The translations under genes and the position numbers were made by a program. The notes below the pieces were generated by a model. It made no database searches, was not told the DNA's origin, and was given only the letters and a program-made list of their open reading frames with translations. 53,381 nucleotides of DNA from CAYWJT01 sp964458655 (GTDB lineage: Bacteria; Acidobacteriota; Aminicenantia; Aminicenantales; Saccharicenantaceae): assembly GCA_964458655.1 (NCBI GenBank), contig CAYWJT010000012.1:1-53381 (forward strand). Direction: 5' to 3'. Position 1 is the first letter of the stretch; each line of letters starts with the position of its first letter. Of this stretch, positions 7,207 to 17,110 are shown one piece after another.

Positions 7207-8853
7207 ATGAAGGCCACAGCAACAGCCGGGTCGGGCGGGGGCCGGGCCGCGGTCCCGCGCGGCCTGGTTTCTTTCCTCTTGGTCCTCGTCTTCGCGTCGT
7301 CGGGCCCCGCGGCAGCGGTCGCGCAGGGCACAACATCACCGGCGGCGCCGGAGTCGAACACAGGCGGCGACGCCCAACCCCTCAAGCTCAGCCTCAGGGA
7401 ATGCCTCGAAAAGGCCCTGGCCGCGAACCCGGAGGTCGCGGTCGAGGCCCTCAACGTCGACGTCAACGGCAGGTCCGTCTCGCTGGCCAGGGAAAAGTTC
7501 CTGCCGGCCCTGAACCTGAACTTCTTCAACCAGGACCAGACCACGCTCGGCACCTGGGGCGCGGAAGGCACGAACTACCGCTACAAGTACAATTACTACG
7601 TCTTGAACCTGTCCCAGAAGATCCCGACGGGCGGGACGTTCAGCCTCGCCTTCACCAACTCGATGACGGACACTGAAAGGTCCTACACCGTCATCAACCC
7701 GGCCTACTTCAGCCAGGTCCAGCTGAACTTCAGCCAGCCCCTGCTCCGCGGTTTCGGGCCGACGGCCAGCCGCCTGGAGGAGCGGCGGGCCGGCGCCCAG
7801 CTCGAGATCTCGCGGGCGGCCTACAAGACCAAGCTCATCGAGACCGTCTTCGAGGTCGAGGCCGCTTACTGGGGCCTGGTCGACAGCCTCGAATATCTGC
7901 GGGTTATGGAGAGCACGCTCCGGGAGAGCCGGGAGCTCCTGGCACGAACCCGGGAAGCCGCCCGGATCGGCGCCAAGTCCGAGATAGAAGTCCTGAGCGC
8001 CGAGACCGAGGTCGCCCGCTGGGAGGACAGCCTGGTCTCGGCCCGGCTCCAGGCCGAAAAAACGGAAGAGTCCCTGCGGAAGCTGATGAACCTGTCCCCC
8101 AAGAGCGGGCCGCAGGACCCGGCCATAGAGCCGACGGACCGCCCGGATGTCGACGAAAAGGACATTTCCTACGAAGAGGCCCTGGCGTCCGCGCTCCGAG
8201 CCAGGCCCGAGATGGCGGCCGCCGCCAGGAGCGTCGAGGCCTCGGCCCTGGAAGTCAGGGGCTACCGCAACCAGCTCCTGCCGGAACTGAACCTCGATTT
8301 CTCGCTCTGGAACCCGGGCCAGTCCGGCGTCAAATACATCTACGAGAACGACAACCCCTTCACCGGCCAGCTCATCGATATCATCCGGGGCAGCCGCATG
8401 GACGCGATCCGGGACGTCTTCAACTCCTGGCCGAACAGCTGGAACATCAGGCTCAGCCTGAACGTCCCCCTGGCCGACATAATCTCCAGGTCGGCTCTGA
8501 CCCGGGCCCGGCTCCAGAACCGGCAGGAGGTCCTGCGGCTCGAGAACCGCAAGCTGCTCATAAGCTTCGAGGTCGACGACGCCATCCGCGAACTCGGCAA
8601 CAAGAAGCAGAAAATGGCCTCTACCCGGGCCTACCGCGTCCTGCTCGAGAAGCGGGTGGCCGCCGAGGCCGAGCGTTACAACTTCGGGCTCGTCGGCAGC
8701 GAGTGGCTCTTCAACTACCGGAACCAGCTGGCCCAGGCCAGGGCCAACGAGATACGGGCGGCCGTCGACTACCGCATCGCCCGGGCCCGGCTGGAGAAGG
8801 CCATGGGCACCCTGCTCGAGGCCCGGAACATCAACATCAAGGACAGGCCGTGA
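7207..8853 (+). CDS. TolC-family outer-membrane efflux channel
   Basis: A 548-residue outer-membrane factor. I start at ATG 7207 (GGAGAGG just upstream), which puts a signal peptide at about residues 17-41; the open frame extends further upstream through the adaptor gene but without homology. Two OEP repeats are visible, each beginning with a helix like LSLRECLEKALAANPEVAVEALNVDV and later EEALASALRARPEMAAAARSVEA, with long coiled coils such as RELLARTREAARIGAKSEIEVLSAETEVA. It forms the trimeric outer-membrane tunnel for the RND pump. Its stop overlaps the next start (GTGA, 4 bases), implying translational coupling. Confidence 0.92.
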   Translation: MKATATAGSGGGRAAVPRGLVSFLLVLVFASSGPAAAVAQGTTSPAAPESNTGGDAQPLKLSLRECLEKALAANPEVAVEALNVDVNGRSVSLAREKFLPALNLNFFNQDQTTLGTWGAEGTNYRYKYNYYVLNLSQKIPTGGTFSLAFTNSMTDTERSYTVINPAYFSQVQLNFSQPLLRGFGPTASRLEERRAGAQLEISRAAYKTKLIETVFEVEAAYWGLVDSLEYLRVMESTLRESRELLARTREAARIGAKSEIEVLSAETEVARWEDSLVSARLQAEKTEESLRKLMNLSPKSGPQDPAIEPTDRPDVDEKDISYEEALASALRARPEMAAAARSVEASALEVRGYRNQLLPELNLDFSLWNPGQSGVKYIYENDNPFTGQLIDIIRGSRMDAIRDVFNSWPNSWNIRLSLNVPLADIISRSALTRARLQNRQEVLRLENRKLLISFEVDDAIRELGNKKQKMASTRAYRVLLEKRVAAEAERYNFGLVGSEWLFNYRNQLAQARANEIRAAVDYRIARARLEKAMGTLLEARNINIKDRP

Positions 8854-11800
8854 AATTCGTCAGGGTCGCCATCGAAAGGCCGGTCGCCACGGCCATGGTC
8901 TTCGTGGCCGTCATCCTCGTCGGTTTCGTCTCCCTGCGCGAGCTGAGCGTGGACCTGCTGCCCGACATCCGCTATCCCCGCCTTCTCGTCATGACCCGCT
9001 TCCCGGGCGTGGCTCCCGAGGAGATGGAAACGCTCGTCACCATGCCGCTCGAAGCGGCCGTCAGCCGCGTCCCGGGGCTCAGACGGGTGGAATCGGTCTC
9101 CAAGGAAGGCGTCTCCATCATGACCCTGGAGTTCGACTGGGGCGTCAACATGGACTTCACCATCCTGCACACCAGGGAGAAGCTCGACGCCGCCCGCGAT
9201 TTCCTGCCCGAGGATGCCGAAAGCCCGACCATCATCACCCTCGACCCCCAGGCGCGGCCGGTCATGGTCCTGGCCCTGACGGCCGAGCGCAGCCTGCGCG
9301 AACTCAAGGAATTCGCCGAGGAGCTGGTCAAGCCCCGGCTGGAACAGGTCGAGGGCATCGGCTCGGCCGACGTCACGGGCGGGGTCGAGCGTGAGATCCA
9401 GGTGGAGGTCGACCCGGCGCTGCTCGCGCTCTATGGCATGACCATCGAGGAGGTCGGCGGGCGCATCGACGCCTTCAACCGCAACCTCCAAGGCGGCACG
9501 ATCCGCAAGGGGCTCTTCAAATACGCCATGCGGGTCGTCGGCCAGTTCCAGTCCGTGGACGAAATCGGCGAGATAAACCTCAAGGTCACCGGCGAGCGCG
9601 GCGTCATCAAGCTCAAGGACATCGCCCGGGTCAGCGACAGCGTCAAAGAGCGTCAGGGCATGACCCGGCTCAACGGGAACGAAAGCGTCGGCATCCTCGT
9701 CCACAAGCAGGCCGGCGCCAACACCGTCAAGGTCACCGAGGCCGCCCATAAGGTCATCGAGGAGCTCAAGAAGGAGAACCCCGGCGTCGCCCTGGAAATA
9801 GTCTCGGAGGAAGCCGCCTACATCAAACAGGCCATCAACGCCGTCCGGGACGAGATCATCCAGGGGGCGCTGCTGGCCTTCCTGGTCCTGCTCATCTTCC
9901 TCCAGGAGTGGAAGACGCCGCTCATCATCGGCACGGTCATACCCGTCTCGATCATCGGCACCTTCAGCCTCCTGTTCTACGGCCGCATCACGCTCAACGT
10001 CATGTCGCTCGGCGGGCTGGCCCTCGGCGTCGGCATGCTCGACGACTGCGCGGTCGTCGTCTCGGAGAACATCTTCAGGCACAGGCAGCTCGGCAAACCG
10101 CCGGCGGAGGCGGCCTACATCGGGACCCGTGAAGTGGGCCCGGCGGTCATCGCCGCCTGTCTGAACACCATCGCCGTCTTCTTCCCGGTGGTCTACGTCC
10201 GGGGCGTGGCGGGCGAGCTTTTCAAGGACACGGCCCTGGCGGTGACCTTCGCCCTGCTGGCCTCTCTCGTCGTCGCCCTGACCCTCATCCCGATGCTGAC
10301 GGCAAGGGGGTACGGGTTCCAGGCCGCCGGGCCGGCGGCCGAAGTCGAGAGCGCGGACGACCTCAAAGGCCCCGCGCGGGCCGGCTCCAAGCTGCGCCCC
10401 CTGCTTGCACCTTTCCGCCTCCTGAAGCGTCTCCTCTATATCGCCGCCGCGGGCGTCGGGAAGGCGGCCGCCCTGCTCTGGAAGCTCCTGGTCCGCATCG
10501 CAACGTTCATCGGCCGGGCCCTGGCCTTCCCCTTCCGGCCGCTGGTCCGGGCCGTGTTCACGGGTTTTAACAGAAACTACGAAAAGTTCATCAAGGACTA
10601 CCACCGCTGGCTCATCTGGAGCCTGGAGCACAAGGCTCGGGTGACGCTCCTCGCGCTTCTCTTCTTCGCGTTGACGACGACGGCCGGCCTGAGCATCCGA
10701 CGCGAGCTCATGCCCGAGATGAAAGCCAGGGCCTTCGAGATCCAGCTCAAGACGCCCTCGGACTATTCCCTGGAACAGACCTCCGACCTCGTCGCCGCGT
10801 TGGAGCGCTTCCTGAGGGCGCGCCCCGACGTGGTGAAAACCCTCTCCCAAACGGGCATCGTCAGCGGCCAGGAAGGACTGAACCCCGATGTCTCGCTGAA
10901 CTACGCCCGGTTATACGTCGAAGTCGCCAAGCCGCGCGAGCTCGCGGCCGTCATGGAGGCGCTCCGGGGAAGACTGGCCGACTACCCGGACATCTCCTAC
11001 AACCTGACGCGCGAGGAATCCACCATCGCCGGCACGTTGGGCCTGGCCGCGGCCGAGATCAAGCTCCGGGTCAAGGGCGAGGACCTCAACCGGCTCAGGA
11101 CCGTCTCCGAAGAGGTCGTCAAAAGGCTCTCCGCCGTGCCGGGCATCGCCGACGTCAACACCAACCTGGGCGAAGGCAAGCCGGAGTTCCAGGTGAGACT
11201 GCGCCGGGACGCCCTCCAGAAGTACGTCAACCTGTCGCCGGCCGCCGTGGGCGATTTCCTGGTCAACGCCGTGCGCGGCCGGGTGGCCACCCAGTACCAC
11301 GAACTCGACAAGAAGTCCGACGTCCTGGTCCGGCTGCAGGGCGGCGGCCGCATGAACATAGAGGGCCTGCTCGACCAGCTCTTCCCCCATCAAGGGACGC
11401 TCATCCCGCTCAGGGAGCTTGTGACCTACGACGTGGTCCGCGGCCCGGGCGAGATACGGCGCGAGAACCAGCGCCGCGAGGTGCTCGTAACGGCCCGCCT
11501 GAGCGGCCTCAAGCTCAGCCAGGCCGTGCCGGTTGTCCAGCGCGCGCTGGCCTCGGTCGAGATGCCGTCCGATTACGCCGTCGTCTTCGGCGGCGAGCGG
11601 GAGGAGATGAACCGGTCATTCCGCAGCCTGGTCTTCGCCCTCGTCCTGGCCGTCCTCCTGACCTACATGATCATGGCCGCCCAGTTCGAGTCCCTGCTCC
11701 ACCCGTTCCTGATCATGTTCACGCTGCCGATGGGCACGGTCGGCTGCGTCGTGGCCATGCTTCTCACCGGCCAGACCGTCAACATCATCTCCGTGATAGG

Positions 11801-12146
11801 CATGATAGTCCTGGTCGGGCTCGTGGTGGACAACGCCACCGTCAAGGTGGACTACATAAACCAGCTCCGCCGGGGAGGCCTGGGGCTGAGGGAGGCGGTC
11901 GTCGAGGGCAGCCATGTCCGCCTGCGGCCTATCCTGATGTCGACCTTAACCACGATCGTCGGTCTTGTGCCGCTGGCTCTCGGCCTCGAGACCGGCGGCG
12001 AACTGCTCCGGCCGCTGGGCATCGTCGTCATCGGCGGCCTGACCTTCTCGACCTTCCTGACCCTGATCTTGATCCCGGTCATTTACGAGTGGGTGGAGGA
12101 GAGGCGCAAGCCGCGGAGCCCGGCCGGAGCGGAGAGCCGGGCCTGA
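8850..12146 (+). CDS. RND efflux permease 1 (AcrB/MdtB-like)
   Basis: A 1098-residue inner-membrane proton-driven pump subunit starting at GTG 8850, overlapping the TolC stop. Two homologous halves are visible, each with one leading helix, a large periplasmic loop and then a helix bundle. The TM4 proton-relay motif is intact (LDDCAVVV, Asp398-Asp399). In TM10 the AcrB Lys940 position reads VDNA, so the relay differs from classical HAE1 pumps. An unusual basic, partly amphipathic linker of about 80 residues (roughly 490-570) joins the halves. Substrate cannot be read from sequence. It sits in the same operon as a second, non-identical permease. Confidence 0.93.
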   Translation: MKFVRVAIERPVATAMVFVAVILVGFVSLRELSVDLLPDIRYPRLLVMTRFPGVAPEEMETLVTMPLEAAVSRVPGLRRVESVSKEGVSIMTLEFDWGVNMDFTILHTREKLDAARDFLPEDAESPTIITLDPQARPVMVLALTAERSLRELKEFAEELVKPRLEQVEGIGSADVTGGVEREIQVEVDPALLALYGMTIEEVGGRIDAFNRNLQGGTIRKGLFKYAMRVVGQFQSVDEIGEINLKVTGERGVIKLKDIARVSDSVKERQGMTRLNGNESVGILVHKQAGANTVKVTEAAHKVIEELKKENPGVALEIVSEEAAYIKQAINAVRDEIIQGALLAFLVLLIFLQEWKTPLIIGTVIPVSIIGTFSLLFYGRITLNVMSLGGLALGVGMLDDCAVVVSENIFRHRQLGKPPAEAAYIGTREVGPAVIAACLNTIAVFFPVVYVRGVAGELFKDTALAVTFALLASLVVALTLIPMLTARGYGFQAAGPAAEVESADDLKGPARAGSKLRPLLAPFRLLKRLLYIAAAGVGKAAALLWKLLVRIATFIGRALAFPFRPLVRAVFTGFNRNYEKFIKDYHRWLIWSLEHKARVTLLALLFFALTTTAGLSIRRELMPEMKARAFEIQLKTPSDYSLEQTSDLVAALERFLRARPDVVKTLSQTGIVSGQEGLNPDVSLNYARLYVEVAKPRELAAVMEALRGRLADYPDISYNLTREESTIAGTLGLAAAEIKLRVKGEDLNRLRTVSEEVVKRLSAVPGIADVNTNLGEGKPEFQVRLRRDALQKYVNLSPAAVGDFLVNAVRGRVATQYHELDKKSDVLVRLQGGGRMNIEGLLDQLFPHQGTLIPLRELVTYDVVRGPGEIRRENQRREVLVTARLSGLKLSQAVPVVQRALASVEMPSDYAVVFGGEREEMNRSFRSLVFALVLAVLLTYMIMAAQFESLLHPFLIMFTLPMGTVGCVVAMLLTGQTVNIISVIGMIVLVGLVVDNATVKVDYINQLRRGGLGLREAVVEGSHVRLRPILMSTLTTIVGLVPLALGLETGGELLRPLGIVVIGGLTFSTFLTLILIPVIYEWVEERRKPRSPAGAESRA

Positions 12147-12170
12147 GCGCGGGAGGCGGACGGTCAGACC

Positions 12171-15100
12171 ATGAGAGTCTTCACCGAGCGTCCGGTGGCC
12201 ACGGCCATGATCTTCGGGGCCCTGCTGGTTCTCGGGGTCTATTCTTTCCTGAACACGCCGCTCGAGCTCGCGCCCAAGGAGGACTTCCCGCAGGTCGAGG
12301 TCGTGACCAACTGGGCCGGCGTCACCCCGGAGATCATCCAGACCGAGGTCACGGCGCCGCTCGAGGAAGCCCTGTCCCGGGTCAAAGGTCTGACCGCGAT
12401 GACCTCCTCGTCACTGATAGGGTCTTCGCGCATAACCCTCGAGTTCGACCCCAAGACCGACATGGAGTTCGCGGCTCTCTCGGTCCGGGAGGAGATAAGC
12501 CGGATCCGCAAGACCCTGCCCCGGGAAGCCCGACCCAACGTCGTCCCCTACGTCCCGGAGGAATTCCAGGTCAGCCCCTTCCTGAGCTTGACCATCTCGG
12601 GCGACTACCCGCTGCAGCGCCTGCGGGAACTCGTCAAGGACAAGCTCGAGCTCGGCCTGGGCTCGGTCAAGGGCGTCGCGGGCGTCAGCGTCGCCGGCGG
12701 CTCCGACCGCGAGCTGCGCATCGAGCTCGACCCGGAAAAGCTCAAGGCCTTGGGCCTGCATCCCTATCAGGCGATATACGCGGTGAGCCGGCGGCTCCGG
12801 GCCTATAAGACGGGCTACGTCAGGCGCGGCAGCCGGGAGTACCTGTTCAAGTTCACGGACGAGCTCAACGACCTGAAGGAGATACGCGACGTCATCGTCG
12901 GTTTCTCCGGCAGCAACCCGGTCACGCTCGGCGCCGTGGCCGCGCTCCGAGTCGATTACGCTGATGTCCCGTCCATCCACCGCATCAACGGCCAGCCCAC
13001 GGTCAGCCTGACCGTGACCAAGGAGAAGGGCGTCAGCACGCTCACGGTGGCGCGCCGGGTCAAGGAGCGGCTGGAAAGGGTCAAGAAGGACCTGCCGAGG
13101 GACCTCGTCTTCCGGGTGGTGAACGACGAGAGCGACGAGATCCGCAAGAACCTCCAGGACCTGGGAAGGCTGGCGGCCGTCATCACGGCCGTTATTTTCC
13201 TGATGATCTTCGTCATCCTGCGCCGCTTCGCGCCTTCGCTGCTCATCCTGTCCTCGATCGCCTTCTCGCTCGTCATCACCTTCAACCTGATCTACTTTTT
13301 CCGCATCTCGATGAACATGCTGACCCTGGGCGCCCTGGCCCTGGGATTCGGCCTGTTCGTGGACAACGCCATCGTCGTCTTCGACAACATCCTGAGGCAC
13401 AGGGAGAACGGCGTCCCGGCCTTCCAGGCGGCCGTGGAGGCCCCGCGCGAGGTCTTTCCGGCCGTGCTGGGCTCGACGCTCACGACCATGGCCGTCTTCT
13501 TCGCCTTCCCCTATTTCCAGGGCCGACTGCGCATCTACTACCTGCCGCTCGGCATCGTCATCTCGTCGGCGCTGGCGGCGTCGCTCTTGGTCTCCTTCTC
13601 GCTCATCCCCGCCCTGAGCCCGCGGTTCAGGCTCAAGAACAGGCGTAAGGACGAAAGCGAGGGCCGGCCGGGAGCCGGGGACCGGCCGCGCGGCCCCTTC
13701 GAGCGCGGCTTGAGGCTCGCGCTCCGGCACCCCCTCGAGGTCCTGCTCGTCGTCGGGCTCCTGCTTTTCGGCAGCTACCGGTGGTTCAAGAAAGAGGTGA
13801 CGGTCGGCCGCTTTTACCCGCCCTGGTATTCCAAGCAGTACCTGGTCGTGTCGGCCGGACTGCCGGCCGGCAGCGGGATAGAGAGGACCGACGAGGTCAT
13901 CCGCCAGTTCGAACGGAAAGTCATCGATTCCGGCATCGAATCGGAGATGAACGCCTCGGTCTATCCTGACCGGGGCTACCTGCGCATCTCCTTCCCGCCG
14001 GAGGTCGAGTTCTCCTACAAGCCCTACGCGCTCAAGGAGGAGCTTATCGGCTTCGCCACCCAGTTCGCCGGGCTCGACCTGGGCGTCTCGGGCTTCAACC
14101 CTCAATCCTACTATTCCAGCATGGGCACCGGCGTCTTCTACAGCTCACGGATCAAGCTCCTGGGCTACAACCTCAAGAAGCTCAGGGAGATCGGGGCCGA
14201 GCTGGAGAAGACGCTCCGTCTCAATCCCCGCGTCAGGGACGTCCGCTTCGTCACCAGCCGCTATTCCTGGTTCAGGAGCGAGACCTTCGAGAACATCCTC
14301 AGGATCGACAAGCAGGCCCTGCAGCGCTACGACATCGACCCCCAGTACCTCTATTATCACATCGGCGCTATGCTGCGCGGCGACTTCGGGGCGGTCATCA
14401 GGATGATCTTCGAAGGCGAGCAGCTTTCGGTCTCGGTCAAGTTCCCCGAAGCCGCCCTGATGGACGTCCGCAGGCTCCAGGACTCGCTGGTCCGGACCCG
14501 GAGCGGCGAATACCTGAGGCTGGGCGAGATCGCCTCGCTCGAAGAGGTCCCGGTGGCCGGTTCCATCGACCGCGAGGACCAGAAGTTCCAGCTCACCGTC
14601 ATGTGGGAGTTCCGCGGGCCGACCAAGGCCGAGGAACGCTACCGGGAGGCCGTTTACAAGAGCCTCCTCCTGCCGCCCGGCTTTTCGGCGACGCTCGAAG
14701 AGCGCTGGGCCATGACCGGGGAGGAATTCGCCCAAGTCCGCTTCGCGGCCGTCGTCGCCCTGCTCCTCATCTTCATGATCCTGGCGGCGCTCTATGAATC
14801 GCTGCTCCAGCCGCTGTACATACTTTTCGCCGTGCCGCTCGCGCTCATCGGCGTGTTCGCGGGCTTCGTCGTCGCCCGCTTCAATTTCGATTCCTCGGCC
14901 TACATCGGCGTCGTCCTGCTCGGAGGCATCGTGGTCAACAACGCCATCCTGCTGGTAAACCACATCAACCTCAAGCGCGACCGCGGAATGCCGCTCGCCG
15001 AAGCGGTCACGGCCGGCGCCCGGGAGCGCGTCAGGCCCATTTTCATGACCAGCGCCACGACGGTGTTCGGCATACTGCCGATGCTGCTCCTCCAAGCCGA

Positions 15101-15305
15101 GGTCGGCATCAGGCGCCAGATCTGGTCCTCGCTGGCCCTGTGCACGGTGGGGGGACTGACGACCTCGGCCCTGCTCGTGCCCGTCGTCCTGCCGATAATC
15201 TACTATTACGGCGAGAGGCTGCGCCTCAGGCGCCGCGCCGCCCGTCGGGCGCGTCAGGCGCAAGCGTCGGCACCTTCGGAAATCATGGATAACCGGATGT
15301 CGTGA
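12171..15305 (+). CDS. RND efflux permease 2
   Basis: A 1044-residue RND permease, 24 bases after permease 1. Its N-terminus MRVFTERPVATAMIFGALLVLGVYS parallels that of permease 1, but the proteins are clearly diverged. TM4 reads VDNAIVVFDN (Asp398-Asn399), so only one of the two TM4 aspartates is kept; TM10 has VVNNAILLVN. Two distinct permeases beside one adaptor and one TolC recall heteromeric pumps such as MdtBC, in which the two subunits carry unequal proton relays. The alternative is two independent homotrimeric pumps sharing the adaptor. No clear terminator is visible in the 143 bases after the stop. Confidence 0.92.
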   Translation: MRVFTERPVATAMIFGALLVLGVYSFLNTPLELAPKEDFPQVEVVTNWAGVTPEIIQTEVTAPLEEALSRVKGLTAMTSSSLIGSSRITLEFDPKTDMEFAALSVREEISRIRKTLPREARPNVVPYVPEEFQVSPFLSLTISGDYPLQRLRELVKDKLELGLGSVKGVAGVSVAGGSDRELRIELDPEKLKALGLHPYQAIYAVSRRLRAYKTGYVRRGSREYLFKFTDELNDLKEIRDVIVGFSGSNPVTLGAVAALRVDYADVPSIHRINGQPTVSLTVTKEKGVSTLTVARRVKERLERVKKDLPRDLVFRVVNDESDEIRKNLQDLGRLAAVITAVIFLMIFVILRRFAPSLLILSSIAFSLVITFNLIYFFRISMNMLTLGALALGFGLFVDNAIVVFDNILRHRENGVPAFQAAVEAPREVFPAVLGSTLTTMAVFFAFPYFQGRLRIYYLPLGIVISSALAASLLVSFSLIPALSPRFRLKNRRKDESEGRPGAGDRPRGPFERGLRLALRHPLEVLLVVGLLLFGSYRWFKKEVTVGRFYPPWYSKQYLVVSAGLPAGSGIERTDEVIRQFERKVIDSGIESEMNASVYPDRGYLRISFPPEVEFSYKPYALKEELIGFATQFAGLDLGVSGFNPQSYYSSMGTGVFYSSRIKLLGYNLKKLREIGAELEKTLRLNPRVRDVRFVTSRYSWFRSETFENILRIDKQALQRYDIDPQYLYYHIGAMLRGDFGAVIRMIFEGEQLSVSVKFPEAALMDVRRLQDSLVRTRSGEYLRLGEIASLEEVPVAGSIDREDQKFQLTVMWEFRGPTKAEERYREAVYKSLLLPPGFSATLEERWAMTGEEFAQVRFAAVVALLLIFMILAALYESLLQPLYILFAVPLALIGVFAGFVVARFNFDSSAYIGVVLLGGIVVNNAILLVNHINLKRDRGMPLAEAVTAGARERVRPIFMTSATTVFGILPMLLLQAEVGIRRQIWSSLALCTVGGLTTSALLVPVVLPIIYYYGERLRLRRRAARRARQAQASAPSEIMDNRMS

Positions 15306-15448
15306 CGGCCGGCATCGAAGCGGTGCGGCCGGAGCGTCGCGTCGCGCGGCCCAAGGTCGTGCGGGCGGCCGGCGTCAGGCCGCTCCTGGGACGCTCCTCG
15401 TGCACGCCCAAGCGAGCGCCGCATGCCGCGCTTCACCGGCACATGGAT

Positions 15449-17065
15449 TCACCGGGTCTTCCTCGGGCCGCCTGGCCCGGCGGCCCGCCCCAACGCCATC
15501 TGTCTCTGCTCTTTCTTTTCCCGGTAAGTCCGCGGCACGTAGACCTCTTCGCCGGTCACGGGGTCCCGGCCGGTGTGGTACATGCAGGCCGAGCGGGTCA
15601 TGGGCGTCGGCGTGAAGACTTGGACGCCTTCGACAGGCCTCTCGCCCCGACGCTGCAGCTCTCTGATGAAGACGGCCAGCTCGGCCGCCTCATCCATGGT
15701 CGCCCCCGGGTGTGCGACCATGAAATAGTACTTCAAGTGCTGTTTCCGGCCGCCGCAACCTTCGAGGAAAAGCCCACGGAAGGCCTCGAGCTCGCGGCGG
15801 CCTCCACCCTTGTTCATCAGCCGAAGGACCCGCGGGGAGACGTGCTCCGGAGCGACCTTGAGCAGCCCGGAAACATGATGGCGGGCGAGCTCCCGGACGT
15901 AATCGTCGTTCGCCAGGGCCAGGTCGTAGCGCACCCCGCTCCTGACGAAGACCTTTTTCACCCCGGCCGCCTGCCTCGCCCGGCGCATCAGGTCGAGCAG
16001 GAGCCCGTGGCTTCTTCTAAGGAGGCCTTCTTCACCCGTCTTCCCGTCCCGCTTTTCCGCGGCGGCTAGGTCCAGTCCGTACATGTTGGCGGTCGGCCCT
16101 CCCAGGTCGTCGATGTAGCCCCTGAAGGCGGGATGCCGCGTGAGACGGGCGACCTCTTCCATTATCGACCCCGGGCTCCGGGAGACGACCCTCTCCCCCT
16201 GGTGCAGGGACAGGGAGCAGAAGGAGCACCTTCCGGCGCAGCCCCGGTGCGTCTGGACCGAAAGCAGGCCCATCTCGAGCTCGGGGAAGCCTTCCGGGAT
16301 GTAGCGCGCGAACGGCAGGCCGTAGGTCCGGTCCAGGTCCGCAGAGCCGTACTCGGGCGCCGGGTACTGGACGACGTACCGTTCGGCGTGGCGCTGGGCG
16401 AGGAGCTTCGAGGTCGTGAAGAGGCGCTGGGCCCGACAGAACTCTTCCCTGTCCGAGGCCGCGGCTTCGTAAGAGGGGATTTCCTCCGCGCCTTCGGGCA
16501 GGCTGCCCCTTACGACGCACGTCCCCGGGATGCCGTCGAGCTCCCGTCCTTCTTCGAGCCGCCGGGCGATCTCCAGGACCTGCAGCTCGCCCGGTCCGTA
16601 GACCAGGATGTCGGCCCGCGAGTCGAGGAGTATGCTTCGGCGCACGGCGTCGTCCCAGTAGTCGTAGTGGGCGAAGCGCCGCAGCGAAGCCTCGATGCCG
16701 CCGATCACGACCGGCACGCCCTTGAAGGCCTCCCGGACGCGGTTGGCGTAGACGATGACGGCCCGGTCGGGAAGGCCAGAGACTCGGGCGGCGTGCGGGT
16801 CGCGGGCCCGCTCCCGTTTGAGGGGCGTGTAGTTGACGAGCATGCTGTCGATGGAGCCGGAGGTGATGCCGAAAAAGAGCCTGGGCCGGCCGAGCTTGGC
16901 GAAAGGCGCGGCGCTCCGCCAGTCCGGCCGCTCGATGACGCCCACGTCATAGCCGGCGGCGTCGAGGACCCGAGCGATGACGCCGACCGGCGACATGGGA
17001 TGGTCGGCGTAGGGTTCGCCGCTCACGAGAATGACATCGAACCGGCCGCCGTCGTGGGAGATCAC
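15449..17065 (-). CDS. ygiQ: YgiQ family radical SAM protein
   Basis: A 538-residue protein of the UPF0313/YgiQ family. The N-terminal domain (FDVILVSGEPYADHPMSP) is B12-binding-like in fold. The radical SAM motif CAGRCSFC is at about residues 276-283, followed by DLGGPTANMYGL and KVAPEHVS, all characteristic of YgiQ. The biochemical function of the family is not established; a [4Fe-4S]-SAM radical reaction is expected. It starts at GTG 17065, the only start upstream of the conserved N-terminus, with AGGGAG very close. It is shorter than many YgiQ proteins because the long C-terminal extension is missing. It lies 45 bases after the DUF4097 gene and may be co-transcribed. Confidence 0.92.
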   Translation of the reverse strand: MISHDGGRFDVILVSGEPYADHPMSPVGVIARVLDAAGYDVGVIERPDWRSAAPFAKLGRPRLFFGITSGSIDSMLVNYTPLKRERARDPHAARVSGLPDRAVIVYANRVREAFKGVPVVIGGIEASLRRFAHYDYWDDAVRRSILLDSRADILVYGPGELQVLEIARRLEEGRELDGIPGTCVVRGSLPEGAEEIPSYEAAASDREEFCRAQRLFTTSKLLAQRHAERYVVQYPAPEYGSADLDRTYGLPFARYIPEGFPELEMGLLSVQTHRGCAGRCSFCSLSLHQGERVVSRSPGSIMEEVARLTRHPAFRGYIDDLGGPTANMYGLDLAAAEKRDGKTGEEGLLRRSHGLLLDLMRRARQAAGVKKVFVRSGVRYDLALANDDYVRELARHHVSGLLKVAPEHVSPRVLRLMNKGGGRRELEAFRGLFLEGCGGRKQHLKYYFMVAHPGATMDEAAELAVFIRELQRRGERPVEGVQVFTPTPMTRSACMYHTGRDPVTGEEVYVPRTYREKKEQRQMALGRAAGPGGPRKTR

Positions 17066-17110
17066 GCTCCCTATTCTAACACGGCGGCCGGCGACGGGGC
17101 CCTCCCCGCC

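Noticed and set aside
8769..10850. A 693-codon minus-strand open frame opposite RND permease 1
   Set aside because: It is rich in Asp, Gly, Arg and Glu with no fold-like pattern, and arises from strong codon bias of the real plus-strand gene. The same holds for frames opposite 12411-14105, 16133-18220, 3931-5370 and 18984-20699.
15306..15448. Gap between convergent efflux and YgiQ genes checked for a terminator
   Set aside because: GC-rich with several imperfect stems but no T tract on either strand.
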